A DNA stretch of 64,000 nt from DATAZK01 sp965199805 (lineage in GTDB: Bacteria; Actinomycetota; Actinomycetes; Frankiales; Frankiaceae), in assembly GCA_965199805.1 (NCBI GenBank), contig CBDATO010000001.1:124001-188000 (forward strand), read 5' to 3'. The notes under the pieces are model-generated. The model made no database searches. It was not told the origin of the DNA and was given only the letters and a program-made list of their open reading frames with translations. Both the position numbers and the translations under genes were made by a program. Positions 1 to 7,776 of this stretch are shown here, piece by piece (position 1 is the stretch's first letter; each line of letters opens with the position of its first letter).

Positions 1-174
1 GGGCTCCCGCACTGTGCGCAGCCGGGCAAAGAGCCGAGTGAATGCCTCAGCTGCCACGTCCTGGCCTGCCGCCTGGCTGCCCAGGGCGCCCGCCGCCCAC
101 CCGGCGAGCCGGCCGTAGTGGGCGTCGAAAAGCGCTGCGGCATCCGCCCGGCGCGCTTCCTCGGCCACTCCCAC
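1..174 (-). CDS. RNA polymerase sigma-70 (ECF-type) factor, N-terminal part
   Basis: Only the first 58 codons are inside the window; the gene runs off the left edge. The frame is open from a GTG at 174 to base 1. The protein shows the sigma-70 region 2 pattern: LFDAHYGRLAGWA, then a QDVAAEAFTRLFARL stretch, which corresponds to the usual 'AEDVVQEAFLRLW' core-binding helix, then a LRTVREP turn. ECF or SigE-like sigma factors of actinomycetes look like this. Start choice: an in-frame TAA lies upstream and no strong ribosome site is visible, so GTG 174 or the second GTG six bases later are both possible. Region 4 cannot be seen, so the subgroup is undetermined. Confidence 0.6.
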   Translation of the reverse strand, partial: MGVAEEARRADAAALFDAHYGRLAGWAAGALGSQAAGQDVAAEAFTRLFARLRTVREP

Positions 175-219
175 ATATTGAAGACGCCACAGACGCGCTT
201 TAGGTTCGGTCGGCGCGAA

Positions 220-984
220 TTACAGGAAGCCGGCGAGCGCCTTCTGGGTGCGGGCGAGGAAGGCGTTGGGATCCGCGGCCTTCGCCGCCGCCGTCGCGCC
301 GTCGCGCTCGGTCGCGTAACCGATGAAGTCCGGCGAGCCGACCGACGCGACGATGGCTGCCGCCACCTCCTCCGCCGTCGCGCCGTCCTTGGCGCCGCGC
401 ATCATCGACGGCTCGTTGTCGGGCTTGTCGTCGGAGAACTCGGTACGCGTCGTCCCCGGCACCAGCACCCGCGCACGCACCCCGGCCGGCAGTAGCTCTA
501 GGTACAGCGCCTCGGTGAAGAGCTCGAGCGCCGCTTTGGACGCCGAGTACGCCCCCACCCCGAAGGCGGCCATGTGCACGCCCATCGACGAGATGTTGAT
601 GATGTCGCCACTGCCCCGTTCGACCATCCGGGGGGCGAATGCGAGCGACAGCCGGGCCGGCGAATAGTAGTTCACGCGCATGACGCTCTCGAGGTCGCCA
701 CCGGTCATGGCGCGTACGCGGCGGCGCTTGGGCACGCCCGCGTTGTTGACCAGCACGTCGACGCCGCCCATCGCGTCGTCGACCGTCGCGGCCAGTGTCT
801 CGAGCGCATCGAGGTCGGCGAGGTCGGCCTGCCACCACCGGGTCCGCGGCCCGCACGCGGCGGCGACCGCCTCGAGCCGGTCGGCCCGGCGGGCGCAGAT
901 GCCGACCTCATGTCCGGCGGCGGCGAATGCCTGTGCCGTCGCTGCGCCGATGCCCGAGGAAGCCCCGGTGACGAAAACCTTCAC
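220..984 (-). CDS. SDR family NAD(P)-dependent oxidoreductase
   Basis: A 254-residue classical short-chain dehydrogenase. The Rossmann glycine motif TGASSGIG lies near the N-terminus, LVNNAG near residue 85, a catalytic Ser in INISSMG, and the YSASKAA catalytic Tyr/Lys segment follows about 13 residues later. The frame stays open far upstream, but the chosen GTG at 984 puts the Rossmann strand (KVFVTGASSG) at the very N-terminus, as normal for the family, and an AGGAGG ribosome site lies at 997-1002. It is divergent from the enoyl-CoA hydratase with only 43 bp between them, so the two promoters must overlap. Substrate unknown; the neighbours suggest oxidation or reduction of a hydroxyacyl or alcohol intermediate. 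Confidence 0.85.
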   Translation of the reverse strand: MKVFVTGASSGIGAATAQAFAAAGHEVGICARRADRLEAVAAACGPRTRWWQADLADLDALETLAATVDDAMGGVDVLVNNAGVPKRRRVRAMTGGDLESVMRVNYYSPARLSLAFAPRMVERGSGDIINISSMGVHMAAFGVGAYSASKAALELFTEALYLELLPAGVRARVLVPGTTRTEFSDDKPDNEPSMMRGAKDGATAEEVAAAIVASVGSPDFIGYATERDGATAAAKAADPNAFLARTQKALAGFL

Positions 985-1027
985 GCCTGCTCTCACCCTC
1001 CTGTAAACGGAAGACCAGCCATGCCGT

Positions 1028-1840
1028 ATGAAAGATGACATGGCCATGCCCGTGATCGTCGAGCGCGACGGACCCCTGCTCATCCTCACGCTCAACCGCC
1101 CGAAGCGTATGAACGCGTTCACCGGACCGATGCTCGCGATCCTGACCGACTCGTACGCCGAGGCGGACAGCAACCCCGACATCCGCGCGATCATCATCAC
1201 CGGGGCCGGGGGCAACTTCTCCTCCGGCGCCGACCTGCGGGCGATGGCCGGCGACGCGGATGACGACAGCGGCATCGACGTCGCGGCGCGGATCAAGGCG
1301 GACCCCGAGCTCATGAACAAGGGCTTCCTGAAGACCCAGCGCCCGGGCAAGCCGATCATCGCGGCCGTCGAGGGTGTCGCGATCGCCGGTGGCACCGAGA
1401 TCCTGCTCGGCACCGACATCCGGGTGGCCGGCGAGACCGCCCGCTTCGGCGTCTCCGAGGCGCGCTGGGCGCTCTACCCGCGGATGGGCTCGGCTGTGCG
1501 GCTCCCCCGCCAGATCCCGATGACCGCCGCCGCCGAGATCCTGCTGACCGCGGGGCACATCACCGCGCAGCGGGCGTTCGAGCTCGGCCTGATCGGCTCG
1601 GTCGTGCCGGCCGGCACGGCGCTCGAGCGGGCCAAGGAGATCGGTCACGAGATCGCCGGCAACGGGCCGATCGCCGTCGCCGCCATCCTGAAGACCATCC
1701 GCGAGACCAGCGGCCTCACCGAGGAGGAGGGCTTCGCGCACGAGGACGAGCGCGCCGACGCCGTCTTCCGCACCGAGGACGCCAAGGAAGGCCCGCGCGC
1801 CTTCGCCGAGAAGCGCAAGCCGAACTTCCAGGGGCGCTGA
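1028..1840 (+). CDS. Enoyl-CoA hydratase/isomerase (crotonase) family protein
   Basis: A 270-residue crotonase-fold enzyme that normally hydrates 2-enoyl-CoA thioesters in beta-oxidation. The oxyanion-hole segments are present: GGNFSSGADLRAM near residue 60 and VAIAGGTEILLGTD near residue 118. Glu residues sit where the two catalytic acids of hydratases lie (GGTE, and FGVSEARWAL near residue 140), so hydratase activity is plausible. Start: ATG 1028 gives the longest protein; ATG 1040 or 1046 fit equally well because homology begins at PVIVERDG. It is followed after 59 bp by the thiolase-like gene in the same direction, so the two may form an acyl-CoA catabolic unit. Confidence 0.88.
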   Translation: MKDDMAMPVIVERDGPLLILTLNRPKRMNAFTGPMLAILTDSYAEADSNPDIRAIIITGAGGNFSSGADLRAMAGDADDDSGIDVAARIKADPELMNKGFLKTQRPGKPIIAAVEGVAIAGGTEILLGTDIRVAGETARFGVSEARWALYPRMGSAVRLPRQIPMTAAAEILLTAGHITAQRAFELGLIGSVVPAGTALERAKEIGHEIAGNGPIAVAAILKTIRETSGLTEEEGFAHEDERADAVFRTEDAKEGPRAFAEKRKPNFQGR

Positions 1841-1899
1841 CCGACATCCGGCACCACACAAAGCTCCGGACCACGCCGACCCCCGGCCGCACCCACTCG

Positions 1900-3396
1900 G
1901 TGCGGGCGTCGATCGTCGGCGTCGCGCAGGCCGCCAACAAAGACATCCCCGGAACCAACTCAGACGAGGACCGGATCCTGCATCCGGCCGACCTCATCGC
2001 CGAGGTGGCGCGGCAGGCGTTGGACGACGCCGGCATCCGCCCGGAGCAGGTCGGCGCGATCTTCGCGACCCCGCTCTCCACATTCACCGACGACGACGCG
2101 AGCCTGCTCACGGCCGCCCGCCTCGGCATCCCGGACGGCCTGCGCGCCGTCACCGGCTACAGCGGCGCCAGCCCGCACCAGATGATCGCCCGCGCGATCG
2201 CCGAGATCGAGAGCGGCACCTGCGACGTCGTACTGCTGGTCGGCGGCATCGCCGACGCCTCGGTGCGCCGAGCGCGTCAGCGCGGGATGGAGCCACCCTC
2301 ACCGCAGACCTCGCACTGGTCGCAGGGCTCGAAGGGGGCGGCCGAGGCGCTGCACGAGGCCCTGGCCGGCTATCCGGTCTACTGCCCGGAGATCGCGGCC
2401 GGGGCCGGGCTGCCGAGTGCGTACTTCGCGCTCATGGAGAGCTCGCTCGGCCTGGCGATGGCTCCCGACGAGGACCCGGTCGCCCACCGCGAACGGCTCG
2501 GCCGGCTGCTCGCACCATTCACCGACATCGCCGCCACCCACCCGGGGCTCGCCTGGTTCCCCCAGCACCGCAGCGCGGCGGAGATCAGCACCCCCACCCC
2601 GTCGAACCGGCTGATCGCCGAACCCTTCACCAAGCTGATGTGCAGCTTCCCCACCGTCGACCTGGCGGCGGCCGTCGTCGTGGCCCGCGACGGGATCGGC
2701 CGGGGCCCCGGCGTACGCCCGCTCGCCGTGGTCACCGGCGAGGAGGTGGCGCCGCCGTCCGGTCGCCCGGTCGTGCACACCTCTCCCGTGCTCGAGGCGC
2801 TGGCCCGGGCCGCGCAGGAGCTGTCCGGCGTCGACCTCGCCGACGTGGCCGGCTTCGACCTCTACTCGTGCTTCCCCACGGCGGTGCTGCTGCTCTCGGG
2901 CGCGCTCGGCATCGGCCAGGACGACCCACGCCCGCGTACGGCGACGGGCGGGCTGCCGTACTTCGGCGGACCGGGCGCCTCGTACTCGCTGCACGGGGTG
3001 ACCAGCCTCGTCGAGCAGCTGCGCGCCGACCCCGACCGGGTGCTCTGCGCGGCCTCGCTCGGCGGCATGGTCAACGACTTCGGGCTCGGGGTGTACGCGT
3101 TCAGCGACCGGCCGGCGGTCGCCCACGACTTCGGCACGGCGGGCTCGGTCAGCCTTCCGATGGTGCGTACGGCCGACGGGCCGGGCACGATCGTCGCGTC
3201 GACCGTGCTGCACGACCGCGAGGACGGCCCCGTCGCCGTGCCCGCGATCGTGGAGCTGCCGGACGGCTCGCGTACCGGTGCCCGCAGCGCCGACCCGCAG
3301 CTTCCGGCGGACGCCGCCGGACGGCCCCCGCTGGTCGGGCGCGCCGTGGTGCTCACCACCGACGACGCCGGCGGGGTCAGCTACCAGTTGAGCTGA
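1900..3396 (+). CDS. Thiolase-like protein (type 1, TLP1-like)
   Basis: A 498-residue protein of the thiolase superfamily. N-terminal half: RASIVGVAQ start, DALDDAGI-type helix, repeated VVLLVGG strand; C-terminal half: GGLPYFGGPGASYSLHG replaces the normal GGAIALGHPxGASG loop, and about 100 extra residues follow (OB-like added C-terminal domain). At the position of the nucleophilic Cys of true thiolases the sequence reads TGYSGASP, with no Cys. This matches what is known of mycobacterial thiolase-like protein type 1, which lacks the canonical catalytic set and has an added C-terminal domain. It is therefore not safely an acetyl-CoA acetyltransferase. Start GTG 1900 lacks an obvious ribosome site. 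Its 3' end overlaps the convergent AraC pseudogene by 20 bp. Confidence 0.78.
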   Translation: MRASIVGVAQAANKDIPGTNSDEDRILHPADLIAEVARQALDDAGIRPEQVGAIFATPLSTFTDDDASLLTAARLGIPDGLRAVTGYSGASPHQMIARAIAEIESGTCDVVLLVGGIADASVRRARQRGMEPPSPQTSHWSQGSKGAAEALHEALAGYPVYCPEIAAGAGLPSAYFALMESSLGLAMAPDEDPVAHRERLGRLLAPFTDIAATHPGLAWFPQHRSAAEISTPTPSNRLIAEPFTKLMCSFPTVDLAAAVVVARDGIGRGPGVRPLAVVTGEEVAPPSGRPVVHTSPVLEALARAAQELSGVDLADVAGFDLYSCFPTAVLLLSGALGIGQDDPRPRTATGGLPYFGGPGASYSLHGVTSLVEQLRADPDRVLCAASLGGMVNDFGLGVYAFSDRPAVAHDFGTAGSVSLPMVRTADGPGTIVASTVLHDREDGPVAVPAIVELPDGSRTGARSADPQLPADAAGRPPLVGRAVVLTTDDAGGVSYQLS

Positions 3397-4338
3397 AGGG
3401 CATGAGATCCGGCCGGGCCCGGTGCTCGGAGGGGCTCAGCCCGAAGTGCCGCTTGTACGCCGCGCTGAAGGTGAACGGGCTGGTGTAGCCGACCCGGCGA
3501 GACACCGCGGAGACGGTGACCTCGGGGTCGGCCAGCAGGTCGGCGGCCAGCGCCAGCCGCCAGCCCGTCAGGTAGCTCATCGGGGGCTCGCCGACCAGCG
3601 CGGTGAAGCGGCGGGCGAGCAGCGCGCGTGAGACGCCGGCCTCGCGGGCCAGCAGGCCGACCGTCCACGGACGGGAGGGGTCGGCGTGCAGGGCGCGCAG
3701 CCCCGGCCCGACGACCGGATCACCCTGCGCGGTGAACCAGCCGGGGGCCGCCGGCGCCTGCCGGCTGAGCCAGGCGCGCAGGGCCTGCACCAGCAGCACG
3801 TCGAGCAGCCGGTCGAGGACCAGACCCTGGCCGGGGGCGTCGACCTGTGCCTCGTCGGCGAGCAGGCCCACATACGCGCACGACCACCCGCTGCCGCGGA
3901 GCACCGCGAGCCGTGGCAGCGCGCCCAGCGTGCGCCGGCTGATCTCGCCCTCGCCGGTGTATACCCGGTCAGCAGCACCGTCTTCCCGTCGGCCGCCGAG
4001 CCCCAGGTGCGCACGCCGAGCGCCATCTCGGCTGACACGCTGCGGCCGGACAGGTCGGTGCACACCTGACCGGGGTGGATCACCACGGTGGGTGGGGTGT
4101 CGACGGCGCCCGACACGACGTACGGATCGGGGCCGCGCACCAGCGCCACGTCACCCGCGTCGAGCTGTACGGGTGCCGCGTCGTCGTAGCGGATCCAGCT
4201 GCTGCCGCGGGTCATCACCACCACGGTCAGCGGCGCCCGGTCCGCGATGCGCAGCGCCCACGGAGGATCGAAGACGGAACGCAGCACGAACGCGTCGCGG
4301 GCACGCGGCCCCTCGAGCAGACCAGCCAGCTCGTCCAT
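3377..4338 (-). pseudogene. AraC family regulator with cupin domain, broken by a one-base frameshift
   Basis: Two abutting reading frames together make one AraC regulator of about 320 residues. The upstream frame, from ATG 4338, encodes the AraC-binding cupin part (MDELAGLLEGPRARDAF..., ending at KTVLLTG). The downstream frame picks up at VYTGEGEISRRTLG and ends with two HTH motifs (WTVGLLAREAGVSRALLARRF and AVSRRVGYTSPFTFSAAYKRHFG). The break is at the CCC run 3964-3966 (GGG on the coding strand): one extra G there would restore ...LLTG-VYTGEGE. It may be a true pseudogene, a phase-variable run, or a sequencing error. A TACGCT -10-like hexamer lies 7 nt upstream of the ATG, suggesting a leaderless message. 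It lies divergent from the DUF1772 gene. Confidence 0.75.
3964..3966 (-). other. Frameshift point in AraC regulator gene
   Basis: On the coding strand the local sequence is CTGACCGGGTATACACC. Read as it stands the cupin frame goes into PARARS nonsense; with a fourth G it reads T-G-V-Y-T-G-E-G-E and joins the two halves of the regulator without loss. Confidence 0.7.
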
Positions 4339-4345
4339 GGCGGTC

Positions 4346-4351
4346 AGCGTA
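4346..4351 (-). promoter_or_regulatory. Candidate -10 box of a leaderless AraC transcript
   Basis: TACGCT on the coding strand fits TANNNT and ends 7 nt before ATG 4338, the spacing seen for leaderless actinobacterial messages. No ribosome site is visible between it and the start. Confidence 0.35.
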
Positions 4352-4419
4352 GACGATGTCGCATGCAGACGCGGCTTTGCCATATGGAAGAAGGCGGCTG
4401 GGACGGGCTGACTGGAGCC

Positions 4420-4905
4420 ATGACCTCCACCGTTCTGCGCACCGTGACCACCGTCGGCGCGATCGGCGCCGGCGTCACCGGGGGCGTCTACTTCACGTTC
4501 TCCGCGTTCGTCATGACGGCGCTGCGCAAGCTCCCGACCCGTCAGGGTGTCGCCGCCATGCAGGCGATCAACCGCGCGGCTCCCACGGCACCCTTCATGA
4601 CCGTCCTGTTCGGCACCGCGGCCGTGGCGGCCGGGCTCGTCGTCGTCGGGGTGCGGCGCTGGGGCCAACCCGGAGCAGTCGCGATGATCAGCGGTGCAGC
4701 CCTCTACCTGGTCAGCGCGGCAATAACGATCGGCTTCAACGTGCCCCGCAACGACGCCCTGGCGAAGCTCGACCCGGCGGCGTCCGACCTGACCACCGCC
4801 TGGACCCGCTACGTGTCCGAGTGGACACCGGGCAACTCGGTACGGGCGGTCGCCGCCATCGCCGGCGCCGTCCTGCTCACGCTGGCGACGCAGGACACCG
4901 ACTGA
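4420..4905 (+). CDS. DUF1772 (anthrone oxygenase-like) membrane protein
   Basis: A 161-residue integral membrane protein with about four hydrophobic segments: residues 7-30 (TVGAIGAGVTGGVYFTFSAF), 55-80, 87-107 and near the C-terminus. The motif TGGVYFTFSAFVMTAL, the central GFNVPRND and the late WTRYVSEWTPGNSVRA are typical of DUF1772, a family that includes anthrone oxygenases, though most bacterial members have no known function. ATG 4420 is chosen because homology starts there; the frame is open further upstream. It is divergent from the frameshifted AraC regulator, whose former target it may be. Confidence 0.75.
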   Translation: MTSTVLRTVTTVGAIGAGVTGGVYFTFSAFVMTALRKLPTRQGVAAMQAINRAAPTAPFMTVLFGTAAVAAGLVVVGVRRWGQPGAVAMISGAALYLVSAAITIGFNVPRNDALAKLDPAASDLTTAWTRYVSEWTPGNSVRAVAAIAGAVLLTLATQDTD

Positions 4906-4959
4906 CGGCGTTTCCTGGTGCTCAGGCCGTAACCCGCGCGGGGTTGCGCCGTTGAGCAG

Positions 4960-5006
4960 ACGAGCGGGGCGGTACATCACCTGGGGGTATGAACCGCCCC
5001 GCTCGT
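4960..5006. repeat. 14-bp perfect inverted repeat (hairpin) over the hydrolase start
   Basis: ACGAGCGGGGCGGT at 4960-4973 is the exact reverse complement of ACCGCCCCGCTCGT at 4993-5006, with a 19-nt loop. The structure would be very stable. It sits downstream of the DUF1772 stop and covers ATG 4989 of the next gene. Either it is a terminator for DUF1772 (no T run follows) and the hydrolase starts later, or it folds over the ribosome site. Confidence 0.7.
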
Positions 5007-6782
5007 AAGCCGGGTCGGCGGGCCGATATGTGGAGGTGCCCCACGACACCCAAGCCCCGTCCGCCGGCTCCCCCCAACCTGCAGCCGTCCCGTCGTGCCC
5101 TGCTCGGCTGGACCTCGCTCGCCGGCGCGGGCCTCGCCCTCGGCTCGGTGAGCGCCGCCGGTGCCGCCGTACCGGGCACGTCCTTCGGTGCGGCGCCGAC
5201 GGCCACCGGCGGCGCGGCGACCAATCCCGGCCCGGGGCTGACGCCGTTCCCCCAGCAGGACGACCTCAACTTCGAGACCCTCTTCAACTACGGCGAGAGC
5301 GCGTACGGCGCCGGTGAGGTCGGCGAGGTGGCGAGCACCGTCGCCCTCGTGCACGCCGACATCCGCGCCGCCGGAGCCGCCGCGCTGCCTGCGTACCAGC
5401 CGTACGTGAACCGGTTCGAGGCGCTCGCCGCGCGGCTCGCCGAGGAGGCCCGCGAGGACCTGGCCGCCGGACGCCGGTTGACGGCACGCGGCAAGTTCCT
5501 GCGGTCGGCGGGCTACTACAACAGCGTGCTGTTCTTCATCCTCGGGACCGCCACCCCCGAGCGCGAGCCGGAGATCTACCGGCTGATGCAGACGCAGTGG
5601 GCCGCCGCCGCGGAGCTGCTCACGCCGCGCTTCGAACGGGTCGAGATCCGGGCCGAGGTCCGCCTCCCGACGGCCCCCGGCAGCACCGAGACGGTCACGC
5701 GCACGATCACCATGCCGGCCTACTACGCCGCCGCCCCCGGCGCCGGGCGCAAGCCCACGGTGATCGTCAACAACGGCAGCGACGCCCAGTTCATCGACGT
5801 GTACGCGTACGGCGGCGCCGCCGGCCTGGAGCGCGGCTACAACGTGCTGCTCTTCGAAGGCCCGGGCCAGGGGGCGCTCCTGTTCGAGCAGGGCATCCCG
5901 TTCACCCCGTACTGGCAGGACGTCGTCAGCCCGCTGGTCGACTACCTGGAGGCCCGCCCCGACGTCGATCCCCGGCGCATCGGGCTCACCGGGTGGAGCT
6001 TCGGCGGCCTGCTCGTCATGCGGGCGGCGGCGTACGAGCCGCGCCTCGCAGCCGTCGTCGGCGACCCGGGGTTCGCGAGCGCGTCGGTGCAGTACGCGAA
6101 GCTGATCGCCGGCCTGCGGGTGTACGGCGGGATCAACGACGCCGCCCTGGAGAAGCTGCTGGCCTCAGGGCCGGAACGCGCCCAGCCCGACGGCCGGTTG
6201 GCCCTGTCGTTTTTGCTGCGCAAGCGCGGCGAGATCTACGTCCCCAGCTGGCGCGCGGCGGCGCTGCGCGCGGCACCGCTGACCGGCATCGCCGGGCTGC
6301 TCACGGCCATGGCGTCCTACGACGCCGACCCGGCGCTCCTGGCGCGCGTGCGGGCGCATGTCCTGCTGACCTCGTACGAGCTGGACACCTTCGTGACCGA
6401 GGCCGCCGACGACGAGACGCGGACCCGCTTCACCGGGGCGGCGTCCGTCGCCCAGCGCCGCTTCACCGTGGCGGAGGGCGCCGAGTACCACTGCGCCCCG
6501 ATGGCTCCGCAGACGCGCAACGAGGTCGTCTTCGACTGGTTCGACAGAGTCATGGCCGGTGCCGCGCCGGCGCCCGCGCCCGCCTCGACGGGCGGCTCCA
6601 ACGCGCTGCCGCTGGGCATCGTCGGCGGAGCTGCCGTCGTCGTCGCCGGTGCGGTGGCGATCGACGCCGTGCACCGCAGGTCCGCAGCCGGTCCTGCCGA
6701 GCCCGACCGGCCGGCCGGTCCCCCGCTACCCGGCCCACGACAGGGCGTCGGCGACGACGAACGGTCGACCGCCGACGCCTGA
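4989..6782 (+). CDS. Tat-exported alpha/beta hydrolase (dipeptidyl aminopeptidase/acylaminoacyl-peptidase-like)
   Basis: 597 residues. A twin-arginine signal (SRRALLGWTSLAGAG, residues about 35-60) suggests folded export. The hydrolase core has a nucleophile elbow GWSFGG with Ser337 (counted from ATG 4989), an Asp in SYELDTF and a His in AEYHCAP, giving a complete triad. A leading all-helical segment of about 150 residues before the core is like other S9/alpha-beta hydrolases of actinomycetes. The C-terminus has an Ala/Pro-rich linker, a single membrane helix (LGIVGGAAVVVAGAVAI) and a basic tail, so the enzyme is probably held at the membrane. Start: ATG 4989 lies inside a strong hairpin; ATG 5028 in the same frame is a good alternative and leaves the Tat signal intact. 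Substrate unknown. Confidence 0.75.
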   Translation: MNRPARKPGRRADMWRCPTTPKPRPPAPPNLQPSRRALLGWTSLAGAGLALGSVSAAGAAVPGTSFGAAPTATGGAATNPGPGLTPFPQQDDLNFETLFNYGESAYGAGEVGEVASTVALVHADIRAAGAAALPAYQPYVNRFEALAARLAEEAREDLAAGRRLTARGKFLRSAGYYNSVLFFILGTATPEREPEIYRLMQTQWAAAAELLTPRFERVEIRAEVRLPTAPGSTETVTRTITMPAYYAAAPGAGRKPTVIVNNGSDAQFIDVYAYGGAAGLERGYNVLLFEGPGQGALLFEQGIPFTPYWQDVVSPLVDYLEARPDVDPRRIGLTGWSFGGLLVMRAAAYEPRLAAVVGDPGFASASVQYAKLIAGLRVYGGINDAALEKLLASGPERAQPDGRLALSFLLRKRGEIYVPSWRAAALRAAPLTGIAGLLTAMASYDADPALLARVRAHVLLTSYELDTFVTEAADDETRTRFTGAASVAQRRFTVAEGAEYHCAPMAPQTRNEVVFDWFDRVMAGAAPAPAPASTGGSNALPLGIVGGAAVVVAGAVAIDAVHRRSAAGPAEPDRPAGPPLPGPRQGVGDDERSTADA

Positions 6783-6817
6783 GGACGGGTTACGCCTGAG
6801 CCCTCACGCCGGACCCG

Positions 6818-7678
6818 TCACGCCATCGCGGGGATGACCTCCGCGCCGAAGCCGGCGAGCGTGTCGGGTGCCGCGAAGTCGCAGAACCACGCGTACACCC
6901 GTTCCACGCCCTGCTCCGCGAGCCGCTGGTAGTGCTCGACGAGCTCGGGCCCGGTGCCGATGATCGGGTTCGCGAAGCGGCGCTGTGCTGCCTCCGTCAC
7001 CTGCGCCCGGGCGGCCTCGTTCGGCACGTAGGCGAACATCTGCTGGATCGACACCCGTGCGTCGCCGACCTGCTCGCGTAGCTCCGGCACCCGGTCGACG
7101 GCGCCGGTGTGCACGTTCCACCAGTCGGCGTACTCGCGTACCAGGGCCAACGTCTTGGGACCCGTGCCGCCGATCACGATCGGGATCTTCGTGAGCGGCA
7201 CCGCCGCCTGGCGGGCGTCGTGCAGCTGGTGGTACTCGCCGGCGAAGTCGACCGTCTCGCCCGACCAAAGCGCGCGCAGCACCGCCAGCGTCTCGCGCAG
7301 CCGCTCGACCCGGGCCCGCGGCTCGGTGGAGCCGACCCCGAAGACGGGGAACTCGTTCGGCCTCGACCCCCAGCCGATGCCGAGCTCGTAGCGGCCGCCC
7401 GACGCGTGGTCCAGCGACACCGCCTCGTTCGCGAGCACCGCCGGAAGCCGGAAGGAGTCGCACAGCACCAGCGAGCTCAGCACCAGCCGCTCGGTCTGGG
7501 CCGCCAGCCAGGCGTTCGTGACCATCGACGAGTACATCGGCTGCGTCTCCGCCAGGGGCGGGGCCAGGTGGTCCATCCCCGCCAGACCGCCGAAGCCGGC
7601 CGCCTCCGCAGCTCGGGCGCGCTCCAGGAGTTGCGGGTAGGTCATCCGCATCTGCGGCAGGAAGAGGTGGAATTCCAT
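6818..7678 (-). CDS. LLM class F420-dependent oxidoreductase
   Basis: 286 residues with the luciferase-like TIM-barrel pattern: EFHLFLPQ first strand, AEAAGFGGLAGMDHL, SLDHASGGRYELGIGWGSRPNEFPVFG, and IPIVIGGTGPKTLALVREYADWWN near residue 165. This pattern is typical of the F420-using branch rather than FMN monooxygenases, although the cofactor is inferred. The ATG at 7678 has a good ribosome site (AGGAAG, 5 nt upstream). It is convergent with the Tat hydrolase and divergent from the membrane fusion gene at 7777. Substrate not predictable. Confidence 0.85.
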   Translation of the reverse strand: MEFHLFLPQMRMTYPQLLERARAAEAAGFGGLAGMDHLAPPLAETQPMYSSMVTNAWLAAQTERLVLSSLVLCDSFRLPAVLANEAVSLDHASGGRYELGIGWGSRPNEFPVFGVGSTEPRARVERLRETLAVLRALWSGETVDFAGEYHQLHDARQAAVPLTKIPIVIGGTGPKTLALVREYADWWNVHTGAVDRVPELREQVGDARVSIQQMFAYVPNEAARAQVTEAAQRRFANPIIGTGPELVEHYQRLAEQGVERVYAWFCDFAAPDTLAGFGAEVIPAMA

Positions 7679-7776
7679 GCGCTCTTCCTACATGCGGTGA
7701 TGTCACCTCCTGCATCCGGACGCCGATAGCGGAAGAATCCACCGCAGCGCAGCGCGCGCACATCGGAGAGGCAGGC

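Noticed and set aside
985..1419. Upstream extension of the first SDR frame
   Set aside because: It lies opposite the crotonase gene and adds 145 residues before the Rossmann motif; a strong ribosome site precedes GTG 984.
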